This document shows, in pieces, positions 51,970-61,740 of a stretch of 64,000 bases of DNA (the stretch's first letter is position 1; each line of letters opens with the position of its first letter). The notes beneath the pieces were generated by a model. That model saw nothing but the letters and a program-made list of their open reading frames with translations, did not search any database and was not told the origin of the DNA. The stretch comes from Terebella lapidaria. Lineage: Eukaryota; Annelida; Polychaeta; Terebellida; Terebellidae. Location: NCBI GenBank assembly GCA_949152475.1, contig OX424567.1, positions 17,757,402-17,821,401 on the forward strand, read 5' to 3'. Made by a program: the position numbers and the translations under genes.

Positions 51970-52192
51970 ATGGTTCGGTCATCACAATCGATACCATCTC
52001 AGCCTCATCTGGTAGAGACTTGAGACACACGCATCTATGGCAGTCGGCAACTCTTGCGGTCACTGAAGCAGACAATCCTGGCCAAAAAAATCTATTCCAG
52101 AATAAAAGCACAGTTTTATCCCTTCCAGGATGATCCATCTTGTCCTGCAGCTCCGTGAAGGCATAGTACAGTAGAGATGGCGGTAAAACCAA
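51970..52192 (-). pseudogene. Integrase N-terminal zinc-binding domain fragment
   Basis: The - strand translation contains MDHPGRDKT, then FFWPG, then DCHRC, the second half of the H2C2 integrase finger. The first histidine position is occupied by Q (LQDKMDHPGR), so the zinc site is probably broken. The D,D-35-E catalytic core that should follow is absent; the frame runs into the tRNA-Thr-like sequence instead. Confidence 0.8.
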
Positions 52193-52739
52193 TCGTCGAA
52201 GGATTCCTTATATGCATATGGCATTGTTTCGATACCAGATGGGTTCATCTCTGCGATCCTAGATAAAGAGACGTGTGCCGAGATAAACCCATCTGGCACA
52301 AGAATACAATGCCATTTGCATTTTCTGGCACGATTTTGGTACTTACAGCAAGTTGTCCGAAACATCATCAGAAATTGACCGAAACATCAGAAATATCCAC
52401 AAAATCAACAAGTTTCAAGCAAAAATACTGTCTATTTTGCCGATATTTACATACTTAGATACATACAGCCTGTAGCTTTTGCAATGATACTGTAACGTTT
52501 TTCGTCTTTTACATGACGTTTAGCGTGACAACCACAGAGTGCCAGATGGGTTTTTCCTGGCACTGTTCTCATCATGGGACAATGCATTCAGAGTGCCAGA
52601 ATGCTCCATCTGTATTTCCCGACATAGGGTGCTGTCGACAAGCACCAACTTGTCCCACTCCGATAGCAACTAATCCTGAATGCTGCGATACTGGATCCCT
52701 TCCGACCTGGTTTCTGATCGTGATCCTTACATCAGAGGA
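52193..52739. other. Intervening segment between RNase H and integrase
   Basis: About 550 bp without a readable pol frame. It contains two nearly matching GTGCCAGATGGG/GTGCCAGAATG words and related TGGCAC words, so it may be an insertion or a scrambled part of the element. Nothing further is recognisable. Confidence 0.4.
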
Positions 52740-53443
52740 TCAAAGAATGTCCGGATCTTGGAGCTGTTCTTCACGGATGTCAATCCTTGGCAAAACATTA
52801 ATGGAACTGTAAAGGTTCGCATCTGCCAGACCGTCAGCTGACATCGAGAGACAGAAGACATACCCATCGTCGAGTTCGGGACCTTCACACACAGCCTTTA
52901 CAACTTGGTGCTGTATTTCCAGCAAGCGGGAAAGAGCATCAGCATCTTGATTGGTGCGTCCAGTTTTATACTTGATATCAAATTCAAAACTGGATAATGC
53001 CGCCAATTATCATATGTGTTAATCAGAACATATGTGAGCAGGTTGCTGTCAGTCAGGACCAGGAACTTGTTGCCATAGGGGTACTATGCCCACTTCAGTG
53101 CCAAAAACTCGAGCTCATGACCTGGGTACTTGGATTCGGATGGCTTCAGACTCTTGTTTGCATAAGCGATGATGCGAGGCAGTTCCTCCTGATGCTGATA
53201 CAAGACTGCTCCAACACCTTGGCTGCTAGCATCGATGTGCAGTTCAAAGGACAGGTTGTAGTCAGCGAATGCCAAAATTGGTGCCTGGGTCAACAGCTCC
53301 TTGAGGTGCTCAAAAGAAATCTGCTGCTCTGTACTCCACTGGAATGGTTCTGGGATTTTCCGGGTCTTGTGATCACTGTGGCCGTAGTCCATATCGTGCT
53401 GGGAAAACACATGTTTCCACATCTTGACTACCTCTTGAACCAC
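52740..53443 (-). pseudogene. RNase H domain with a short RT stub
   Basis: From 53443 the - strand reads an RT N-terminal stub (KMWKHVFSQHDMDYGH), then jumps to the RT-RNase H connection PFQWSTEQQISFEHLKELL and the RNase H start HIDASSQGVGAVLY. The acidic residues of RNase H are all visible (HIDASS, GHELEFLALKWA, LTDSN, DADALSR), but the frame breaks near 53084 and resumes at 53006. The RT fingers/palm, including the YxDD box, are missing between KTRKI and PEPFQW. Confidence 0.88.
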
Positions 53444-53481
53444 ATCCGCTTCCTTAAAGTCAGCAGGCCACTCAAACTTGT

Positions 53482-53994
53482 TCAGAAAGTCGTCTTATCT
53501 CTAACGTCCTGCTCTGTGGATGCTAAGTCTCGCTCCAGGTTTGACGATCCATCGTCTACGTCAACAGCATGTATTGCACATACTACATAATGTTTGGACA
53601 ACTGGATGGTCTGGCTCATTAGATTCTGAATCTCTACACTGATTCCGCAAGTGGAAGCATGATTTGGTGTCCATTCCATCAAAGATGGCGTGATGACAAG
53701 TCCACCCAGAAGCGCATGCTCCATCATCGGTTCTGGCAAAATCCAGTGGCTCGGGTGGTCATGGCTAGGTCGAAAAATGCCCTTGATTGTGACTCCTCCC
53801 ATTGCTGGAACAATCTCATTCTTGGTCGACCGAAGTAAGCCTAAGACACCATTCCAGTCAGCTTCCTGCTGCATCACCTGGGCAACAGATTTCCAGGCGG
53901 GATTCAGTTCCCTCGAAGAATCACGAGAAGCAAGGTATGGCCAAATGTAATTTGTGCCTAACACCATGGGCAACATCCATGATGTATGCTTCAC
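53482..53994 (-). pseudogene. Protease-RT linker region of the gypsy-like pol
   Basis: This frame continues from the protease after a frameshift. It contains VLGTNYIWPYL, a motif usual at the end of gypsy proteases, and later NHASTCGISVEIQNL, which usually precedes RT in these elements. It ends through another frameshift just before the RT stub. Confidence 0.7.
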
Positions 53995-54277
53995 CAGGTA
54001 CCATCAGCGCAACCACAACTTGGGAATTCTCATCTTGACCGAGATCAGACCTGGCGTCAAGCTCAACATAACCCTCGTATGCTATTTTGGGACCACCGGC
54101 ACCAATAATGGTGATAAATTCTGGAAGTGGACGAACAACCAGATGAGATAAGTGAGAGTGAACAAACTCGGTAGATAGTGTATATACCTGACTTCCTGTA
54201 TTTATGAGCGCCCTACACTCCTGTCCCTCCACTACAACTTCAGTAACATTAGCACTTCCGACTACTCTTTCTATCAA
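53921..54277 (-). pseudogene. Retroelement aspartic protease with altered active site
   Basis: The translation shows CRALINTGSQVYTLS at the place of the (I/V)DTGS active site, so the catalytic Asp reads as Asn. The following IIGAGGPKIAYEGYVELD is typical of the family. The frame shifts near 53975. Confidence 0.8.
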
Positions 54278-54327
54278 AAAGGGGTGATTGATGTGGTATC
54301 CGGATGCCTGCCCCGCAGCATTGGATC

Positions 54328-54549
54328 TTAGGCGTTTCCCAACTTCTTGAGAAGTCTAGGACAGTCAGCAATCAGATGTCCACGTTCGTGGCAGTGAAGG
54401 CAGTGTCCGTTTTCCTGAAACTCTCCTGACTGATCATTTCGTTGGTCACTGGGCCCCTCTTGGTCTCTTGGCCTCTTGGTCTCACTGGGCCCCTCTTGGT
54501 CTCGACGTATTTGTTGCTGCTTCGGCTTTGAACGTTCCACCTGGTCCAA
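54328..54549 (-). pseudogene. Gag nucleocapsid zinc knuckle
   Basis: CLHCHERGHLIADC is a perfect CX2CX4HX4C knuckle (retroviral/retrotransposon nucleocapsid). It follows a region of repeated DQEGPS/SETKRP units that looks expanded by short tandem repeats. It is out of frame with the preceding Gag piece. Confidence 0.88.
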
Positions 54550-54670
54550 GCGTGGACACGTCCTTGAACATACTCAGTAGGTCATCCAACTTGGTTTCCA
54601 GACTTGAACCAGAAGACCCTTGAAGATGTTGCTTCGCCTGTTTCTCAGACTTCTTCGTCAGCTCTACCAA
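54482..54670 (-). pseudogene. Gag linker (K/E/Q-rich) fragment
   Basis: The frame starts LVELTKKSEKQAKQHLQG and contains LETKLDDLLSMFKDV. Such charged linkers lie between capsid and nucleocapsid in gypsy Gag proteins. Frameshifts separate it from both neighbours. Confidence 0.6.
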
Positions 54671-55131
54671 TGTACTACTTGACCACTAAGCTCATGTTCC
54701 ACAGCCCTAGCCACAGCCAGCAAATCTGGTAATTTGCTCCTGCAATTTCCTAAATTCAACCAGACTTCGGCTGCAGTTCCTTTTACGGATCGCCGAATAG
54801 AATGCATTATATGAGTATGCGGATGCATCTCGGAGATGAGACAGCGTATTTCGTTCCACCACTGTCTAAACGAAACATCTCCTTTTTCTCCGTCTCCAGA
54901 AAAGTTGGATATGTGAGAACATTGCATCGACTGAATCAATGGCGACTGCAAGTGACTTCTAGTAGCGGACAGAGTTGCATGTATGTTTCCACTCAACCCC
55001 TTGTCACATTCCATGTCAACTGGAACAGAATTATCCAAAGTGTGGGCAGTCGCACCTGAAGCAACACCGTGAATGAAGGAATCCCTAGCAAGAGAACCCC
55101 GCTTCTTGGATTTGGCGGCAGGAGATAACAA
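54664..55131 (-). pseudogene. Gag capsid fragment, internally shortened
   Basis: It contains HISNFSGDGEKGDVSFRQWW and SIRRSVKGTAAEVWLNLG, the typical start of a Ty3/gypsy capsid (also seen in domesticated Gag genes). After NLG the sequence passes directly to KLPDLLAVARAVEHEL, which normally belongs to the end of the capsid, so most of the C-terminal half is missing. Confidence 0.82.
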
Positions 55132-56080
55132 CTTTGATCAATTTACCCACAAATGTATACAAAAATATCAGAAAATCTGTAATGCAATATCAGAAATGCC
55201 GAGTTCATCCACGGACTGCTTCAACTTTTCCGACAAAAGCTGTTGTAACTTGGGCAGTGTGTGCTGAAAACTATCAGACATCGTTGAAGACTCAACTGCA
55301 TTACGATATCGGTCACCAGTAGGACAAGACATGGATATTGTATTGTCACGAAATGATTTTCCTTCATAAGGTAAAGCCTTACTCGCCAAGTGCTTAGCAC
55401 AAAACATGATGAGTGCCTTGCCCTGTTCTGAATCAGGTACAAAGACATTTGCAATATCACCCACTCTTGAAAAGAACTTGTGTACATCAGAGGTAATCGC
55501 TAGGGCTGGCAATCCAGACACCCAAACTGAACAATCAAAATCAGTCGCAATGCATAAAATCCTGAAAATGTGTAACAGCACATGTATAGAAACAGAATAT
55601 ATATATATATTATTGAAATAAGTTATACAAACAAGCAGTCAAGTGTCAAATTGTCATGAACTATCAAACCAGAAGTCCCAAAATATCAAAGCAGCAAACC
55701 AAATATCATAAAATCAATATCAATGTTGACAGGATACCAGCAAATTGATGAAGTGATAGATGACACCGCTGACATATGTTATACCTTTGTGTCACTCAAT
55801 TTGTGCAAAGTTGATTTGTTGTTATTGGTTAATTGTTATGTCAAGAACAAGTGCAACACATGTAAGGACAAGCACAGTTTATACCAATGTATTCAAGAGA
55901 TATACACACTTTCAAACACTTCAGTATTAGTCACATATCACCAAGTATTTTAACAATAATTACCACCAATATATTCACATCACCGATACCACACACTACT
56001 GTATCATCAGCAGAATAACCAACAGTATAAATGTACTCTTTGATCATCAAACTTTGATCAATTTACCCACAAATGTATAC
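55130..56080. repeat. 31-bp exact direct repeats flanking the Gag N-terminal segment
   Basis: The same 31 bases occur at 55130-55160 and 56050-56080 in the same orientation. The 889 bp between them carry the RRM-like Gag frame. This may reflect a template switch, a duplication, or a repeated leader sequence. Confidence 0.9.
55168..55581 (-). pseudogene. Gag N-terminal region with an RRM-like domain
   Basis: The 137-codon frame contains SVWVSGLPALAITSDVHKFF, then GDIANVFVPDSEQGKALIMF, then KALPYEGKSFRDNTISM. This fits an RRM fold: RNP2-like VWVSGL, RNP1-like GKALIMFC, and a final strand. It is in the same reading frame as the downstream capsid piece but separated by two stops and a 31-bp repeat. 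RRM-like N-termini are known in PNMA-type Gag relatives. The domain call is by eye. Confidence 0.6.
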
Positions 56081-56486
56081 CCAAAGTTCTGCAATGTGAC
56101 ACCGTACAAACTACACAAGTTACATACTCCAACCTTGTCACAAGTTATACACAGTGTCAACAATATGGCAATCAATAAAGTTCAATCAATGTATTATATC
56201 CAAGATCAATTTACACAATCTCAATTAGGTCTTCAAAGGTTTCCACTAATTTAACACTCAAATACAAAATCATATGAAATATATTCAGTATTCCACCAAA
56301 TATGGCAGAAACATGTCACAAATATCACAGTGTTCAGATTGATAATCACATCATATAATATCAGGATTATGTGAAACACAAAATGTTCATGACACAAAAT
56401 TTTCTGGCGTCCCACGAAGATGGTGTCGACACTGTGTGTGCATGCACGAAGTGATGAGGGCCCAAACGAAGGATGATTTTGATTTT
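55582..56486. other. AT-rich leader region of the gypsy-like element
   Basis: About 0.9 kb between the primer-site-like tRNA sequence and Gag. It holds an (AT)n run near 55600 and the second 31-bp repeat. No coding sequence is recognised. Confidence 0.45.
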
Positions 56487-56490
56487 GTCA

Positions 56491-56547
56491 GTTCGCATGG
56501 GACTCTTAATCCCAGTGTCGTGGGCTCGAGCCCCACATTGGGCGCCA
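56491..56547 (+). other. tRNA-Lys(CUU)-like 3' part with CCA (extended primer site)
   Basis: A perfect anticodon arm (TGGGA CTCTTAA TCCCA), a perfect T arm (GTGGG CTCGAGC CCCAC) and ...TTGGGCGCCA reproduce the 3' three quarters of a lysine tRNA, including the CCA that is added after transcription. On the - strand this begins TGGCGCCCAATGTGGGG, a classic tRNA-Lys primer-binding site next to the terminal module. The D arm and 5' acceptor strand are missing, so it is not a functional tRNA gene. Confidence 0.8.
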
Positions 56548-56551
56548 ATGG

Positions 56552-56706
56552 TACAGGGTTCGGATAAATCCACTTACCCAAGAGGGGATTCGAACCCATG
56601 ACGCCACGAACGGTAGTCCAACACTCTACCAAGTGAGCTGAAAGGATATCGCAGTAGCTGAGTTAGTAGGAATGCTGACGAATCCCCGATTAGGCCCTGG
56701 CACACA
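56552..56706 (-). repeat. Right terminal module (LTR-like, with tRNA-like pol III box)
   Basis: The second copy of the left module. Its - strand end CCCTGTACCA lies immediately before the primer-site-like sequence, exactly where a 5' LTR should end. It contains a perfect B box (- strand GGTTCGAATCC, 56586-56596) and an A-box-like AGCTCACTTGGTAGAG. Confidence 0.62.
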
Positions 56707-56989
56707 TACATAAACCCAAAGATGATATGTACACAACACAACCAAACCACTATTGTTCAACCCTGTTTCATGACTCAGTTTGGTGTCCATATTATCTCTG
56801 GGATGGATATGCAATCCTTCTAAGCAATAGCAACGATCACATAGTTTTCCACATACTGCTTCTCAGCCTTTTCCACTCTTTCCATCACCGTGCTGAAGTC
56901 TGACCATGCATTGCAGGTATTGCGTTTCCAGCGTGTATTGCTGTTGCTCTTTAGTTCAGCAAGGCCTGAAATGGATCCGGTGGATCTCC

Positions 56990-57260
56990 CAATTCACTTT
57001 GCTATTTGGGCGGCCTTAAACATTGGACTGGGGATAACCATAATTACCTTAAATGACATGCTCGTAATCACATCTCTCCACGAACTGTGCCATTATTTGA
57101 CTAAACACAATAGGTTCATTGTCCATGTGGACATATTTTTTATTTGACTTCCGAATCATGTGAATACCGACCAGATTTTTTTGATGACCCAAGTGATTGT
57201 GTACTTTTTTCCCAGTACTCCTGATACAAACTGTAGTAATCCACATTGGATATAACATCT
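56990..57260 (-). pseudogene. Second gypsy-like relic: integrase core fragment
   Basis: The - strand reads VDYYSLYQEYW, then (after frame changes) MDNEPIVFSQIMAQF and CDYEHV, then YPQSN. These correspond to the first Asp region, the DN(G)P region and the YPQSNG box of retroelement integrases. Several stops and frameshifts make it non-functional. Confidence 0.6.
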
Positions 57261-57574
57261 GTTTGTTGAATTATAGAAACTTTCTCGCCAAAGCTGCTTT
57301 TAGAATCTGTTTGTTGAATTAATAGAAATTTTGGCAGCTTTTGTGTGAACGACGGATTCTTGCATCTGCATTGGGTTCTGTGACTAACAGAATGCACACG
57401 TCGTTATGTCAAAGTCTCTGATGATTCACGGCCACCCAACAGAAGAACGACTCTGTTTTCACACTGTTTTCACAAAGTCACTCAATGGGGCAAAGTCACT
57501 ATTGTATCACGATACGGTCACCAAAAGTTTACATACCCTTCGTCTCTGATTTTTGTTTCAAATACAATGATATG

Positions 57575-57790
57575 TCATTGTATAAGTGACAAATCAGCAT
57601 ATCTGGTGTATGTTGGCGAGCCTATTTTCATGCACAGATCAACAAATTTCAAATTCATTCCAAGCACCCATTCTTGATTTGGACATTTCTGGTTTGCAGG
57701 TGAGAGTGTTCGTGAGAAGAAGACCATAGGGTTCAGGTCACCGCTGTTCACATGCAATAGTGTACCACACAGTTTCTGACTATGGTACAC
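57575..57790 (-). pseudogene. Second gypsy-like relic: RNase H fragment
   Basis: The frame contains LCGTLLHV, NPMVFFSRTLSPANQK and NQEWVLG. FFSRTLSP followed by a glutamate-containing helix is the second half of a retroelement RNase H. Its position upstream (in - strand sense) of the integrase core fits gypsy order. Confidence 0.65.
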
Positions 57791-59620
57791 ATGGTGATCA
57801 CGTTTGGTTTTGATGCAGCGCAGTGATTGAGGGTTGAGCTTGCTTTTGCAGAAATTACCTGTTTTCTAACATATGTAAGGTCAACATATGTTTCTACAAG
57901 ACATCGCCAATCTACAATCGATGTACAAATATAACTCCAGGCCAAGTGAACCAGTACTTGTTCTACCCCTACATCCAGTTCGAGACTGTGTGTTAAAACA
58001 AGTGAACATTCTGCCCAAAAAAAGATATTCGACCAAAAAGTTCCACCACCAGGACCACCATTTGGAATTGATGGAACTTGCCGTATTGACTTGATAGTTC
58101 TATGCTACTACTGAATATGTAAGATGTTATACTGGGAGTGACAGTAGGTATCTATTCATATCCAAATATATAGATTTGTCTCTTCATTGACTCATTGGAA
58201 CCAGTGTTCTGTTGCAGCCATTGGTGGAGTGGAATCATGTCTGTTCTAGCCATCTTTATTCATGATGTATTGGAGTTGTGACTTCATAGCCAAATTGATG
58301 GTGTGCTGGGTATAACATTTTTGGGATCCTATTGCCGGTCAACACCACCACCTGATTGCATGTTGCCGTGAATCTGTTAATACTTTCTTTATCTTCCCTT
58401 ATTTGCTTGAAAATGTTTGGCTTTCAAAACAGTCTTGATATGGCAATATGGCTGAACAACATCAATAACATGATTCCTTCAGGATCCTCGGACCCTTCCC
58501 TAGGTGGCCACATTCTCATGAAGTTTTCACGATGCATCCTGTTGAATATCTCCTCATTGTTATACAGTATATCAAAAATAAAAACAATGCAACATCATTA
58601 ATGTTGCCTATATACTCCGGAGTCCACATTTGAGATTCTTGAGCAACAAGGTGCTTATTAAAGTATGCCTTTGTATATCCAGTGTGTCCTGGACTGTCGT
58701 GATATGGTCTTCCAGACTTGAGAATTTGCATAACATTCTCCCAAATGGCCAGTGGGCCTTAGAGCATGAAGAGCAACAACACAATGTCCATTTCCTTGAC
58801 ACTCTTGATCTCTGATTCCATTTTTGCTATACATTGCTTCCATAAGTGGCACAAAAGATTGTACACTCCTCTATCTCAATCACAGGTTAAACAGAAGTGA
58901 CTATTGTTCCTGGCACAATCATCCCTCCAGCTTGATAATACACGAAATGGGTTCAGTGTGTGACAGAATGACAGATTGAATGGCAAATTGGTAGGTCAAA
59001 AGGTGTGAGATCATTAGATATTCAGCCCCAAGTATCACACTCATTAGTGCCTCGCTGGCAATATCGTAATTATTTTAGGGTGTGGTTGAATGCCCGTTTG
59101 GCTTTTATTATTATTAGATAAACACTGCTGAAGTGAGGTGCTAAATGCTGCTTCGAATCCTCTATATGCTGTTGAGTCCTTGCTTGTCTGTGTCCAGCAT
59201 TCTGAATAATTTATCGAGTTCATTTCTTCCTCCAACAAAGTTCGTCCAGTTGACTGATTCTATTATCTCAGGGAGACCACGATGGAATTATTGCGAAAGG
59301 AATCCATGGTTGGTTCATACTTTATCTTGAGATGCTTGGAGAGAAGCGTCTCCAAACACGTAGGTATCACTTTTGTCTGATTTGCCTCTCCCTTTTCCAT
59401 AAAAAGAGAAAATTCACTAAAGACCAACTAAAGGCTCTCCTTGACAACACAAATCTGCATCCCAGCAGAGGCGATATGACTTGTTTCGCTGGTGAGGTTT
59501 GCTGGCAAGAGAACTTAGCTCTTCTCCTAATTTCATATCACTTCATATCCAGCTACATTATTCAGTATTTTGTCGGCGGCTTTGAGATTCAAAGTATCTC
59601 CATGAAGATATTGCTCGTGG
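57791..59620. other. Unresolved retroelement debris
   Basis: No intact gene. Short - strand frames (for example LEDHITTVQDTLDIQRHTLI near 58,700) look like scraps of a pol protein but match no domain I can name with confidence. Confidence 0.35.
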
Positions 59621-59800
59621 CCTTAACATCTCAGAATGGCCTTCACATCTCAGAAGGCCATTATCATCCGTCATAGGCTCAGAGTCGACAATTTGGAGGA
59701 GATTCCAGGATTTGTGTGGCTTGTGTGCAGTGAATTTATTCTGGGAAACTTTCTTTCTGTACTTGTTCGATCATGGCTATTTCTGCTCTTATCTTTTTTT
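59621..59800 (-). pseudogene. Possible BEL/Pao-type integrase leader fragment
   Basis: In neighbouring - strand frames I read IEQVQKESFPE and then MTDDNGLLRCEGHSEML. The pair (VQ..F..E, then D-D-x-G-L-L-R-x-x-G) is characteristic of the start of BEL/Pao integrase regions. The fragment is short and frameshifted, so this is tentative. Confidence 0.35.
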
Positions 59801-59979
59801 TGGTTCCAGAGCTCCACTCCTCCATAACTTGAATCTGTAAGCTTGAGTGAGGATTGTTGTGAGATGCTGCCAGTCCGAGAATCTTGTGGTGTCAAATTCA
59901 GATCCCTGATATTCTGTATTCTGTACCCTACCAACCATTGTTCAGTTCACTTCTTCGAGCATCTCTTTACTGGTGACTT

Positions 59980-60007
59980 TTTCAATTTTTCAATTCAATT
60001 CAATTCA
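59980..60007 (-). repeat. Short tandem repeat tail of the LINE element
   Basis: On the - strand the element ends in several TTGAA units rather than poly(A), just after AATAAACTA. Tails made of short tandem repeats are usual for L2/CR1-like elements and mark the 3' boundary. Confidence 0.7.
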
Positions 60008-60390
60008 AATAGTTTATTTCACCACCAATCAAAATACATGTAACAATTTAAGTAGAATGGCAAAATACAAATGGTGAAAAGGGGGAGGCTGGAAGCTTAA
60101 AGCTTATAACGCAAACCCCCGTTGACAAAATAACAAATAAAAGTAAACAAATACAATGAGTAACAACATAATACTGTGTGGATACCAATTCAATATAGTA
60201 ACATAAAGAAATGTAACAGATACATTAAAGAAAAAAAATATATATATACTGCTGGTGTAATACTGATATTACTTACATGTATGAACACTGCAGGTATACC
60301 CACTCAATATTATTAAACTGATACAATACGAGATCAATTGTGACTAAATAGATAGATTCTAAACGATACAGGTTGAGTATTAACTGTAAC

Positions 60391-60904
60391 TCAATAACTC
60401 AATAACTGTCTATAAAAAAACTTTTTTACGTTTGTGCGGAATAGGGAAGTTGACTTAGCATCACGTAGTTTTACATCCAACTGATTCCACAACTTGACAC
60501 CACTTATGCTGATACGCATAGATTTTGACTTAGTTTTACAAAACTTCATACTGAAATTGTTTCGGGAATTAGACCTTGTGTAATAAGTATGTACATCTGT
60601 AACTTTAGAGAACATATTTTGGATGTTACTAGGTAAATTTTCATGTTTGGCTCTATATACAATGACAAGTGTTTTTAATTTGACTATATCAAGAAACTTG
60701 AGACACTTGAATCTTGAAAATAAAGGAGATGTATGTTCCAGATAACTTGTTTTGGCTACATTTCGAATGGCCCTTTTTTGAAGGGTAATTACACCATGTA
60801 ACCTTGATTCATAATTGTTTCCCCAAATTTCACAAGCATAGCTAAGGTATGGTACAACTAGTGAACAACACAGGGTGTACAGAAATTCACTATTTAACGC
60901 ATGT
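60391..60904 (-). pseudogene. LINE reverse transcriptase, C-terminal region
   Basis: The frame reads CCSLVVPYLSYACEIWGNNY, LQKRAIRNVAK, SGVKLWNQLD and ends FYRQLLSY-stop. These are the standard landmarks after the RT palm in LINE ORF2 proteins (PYLxYxxxxWG, LQKRaiR, SxxxWNxL). It is open through its natural stop. Its 5' side is cut by the foldback element. Confidence 0.88.
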
Positions 60905-60908
60905 TTAA

Positions 60909-61736
60909 AGTCCAACTAAAGTCAGGATACTTATTTTTGACAGATGATAGAGTGAATATCACGAATTATTATAGTTTTTACAGTATGTCAATATCTCAAT
61001 TATTTACGAAGATATGACAGTTTTGGTGAACATTCTGGGCTAACTTTCTTGTGCCTAATCAACTATTATAATGAGTATTCATGACGTCACAAGGGTAAAA
61101 CAAGTTAATTAAGGTAATGAAACGTCTATTTTCAAACATGTACGATGATAACATGACCTTTATTTGGCATGTACTTTATTTGGCAACCATAATTGGTTGC
61201 CAAGGTAACTATTCTCGAGATATGACCCATAGCAACCATGGTTGCTAGGGGCCCAACGCCCTGAATATTGAATGAGGTACCATAAAACCGGTGAAAATGT
61301 GGACAAGAGCCTTTTCTGAAATCCATTGAATAATTTTGAACGTCATTTTGATTTCTAGTCACGAGTTAAGTCCCCTAGCAACCACGTTGCTATGGGCCGT
61401 ATGTTAAGTACGGTTGGCATGGTGACCAGACACATCTTATGGGTGTGGTATATTTTCTATCATCATTGTTATATTCACATTATTCAGTAATACTATGCAC
61501 GGATCAGTCAGAAAAGGGCTTTGAAAGTAGCTAATTAAAGTAACTTACCCGTGTGACGTCACGAATATTCATTATAATAGCTAATGAGCTTCATATTACA
61601 AGTTTGACACAAAATTGGTAATATCTCGAGAACGGTTAGAGATATTAAGGTTCTGTAAAAGCCAGCATATTACCTTTTGCATTTTCTATCGCACAAAGTA
61701 TAATACCTTGAAATTCATTTTGACTTGAGTTAGACT
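60909..61736. mobile_element. 828-bp foldback element with TTAA flanks
   Basis: It begins AGTCCAACTAAAGTCA and ends in its inverted complement with two mismatches, with TTAA immediately on both sides (60905-60908 and 61737-61740). Similarity between arms continues inward in patches for about 350 bp. It includes TGACGTCA in each arm (61082, 61554) and CCATAGCAAC..GTTGCTAGGGG near the centre. There is no coding capacity. TTAA targets suggest mobilisation by a piggyBac-type or other TTAA-specific transposase. Confidence 0.82.
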
Positions 61737-61740
61737 TTAA

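Larger units (their letters stand above)
51672..56706 (-). mobile_element. Decayed, internally deleted Ty3/gypsy-like LTR retroelement
   Basis: The - strand order is Gag (RRM-like domain, capsid fragment, CCHC knuckle), protease, RT stub, RNase H, integrase zinc-binding domain. This is the standard Ty3/gypsy order. Similar terminal modules lie at both ends in the same orientation. The frame is broken in at least five places, and most of the capsid, the RT core and the integrase core are absent, so it cannot move by itself. The terminal modules may be parts of LTRs; I could not define complete LTRs or a target-site duplication. Confidence 0.8.

Noticed and set aside
56491..56547. A functional tRNA-Lys gene
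   Set aside because: The D arm and 5' acceptor strand are missing and CCA is encoded, so it is a reverse-transcribed imprint.
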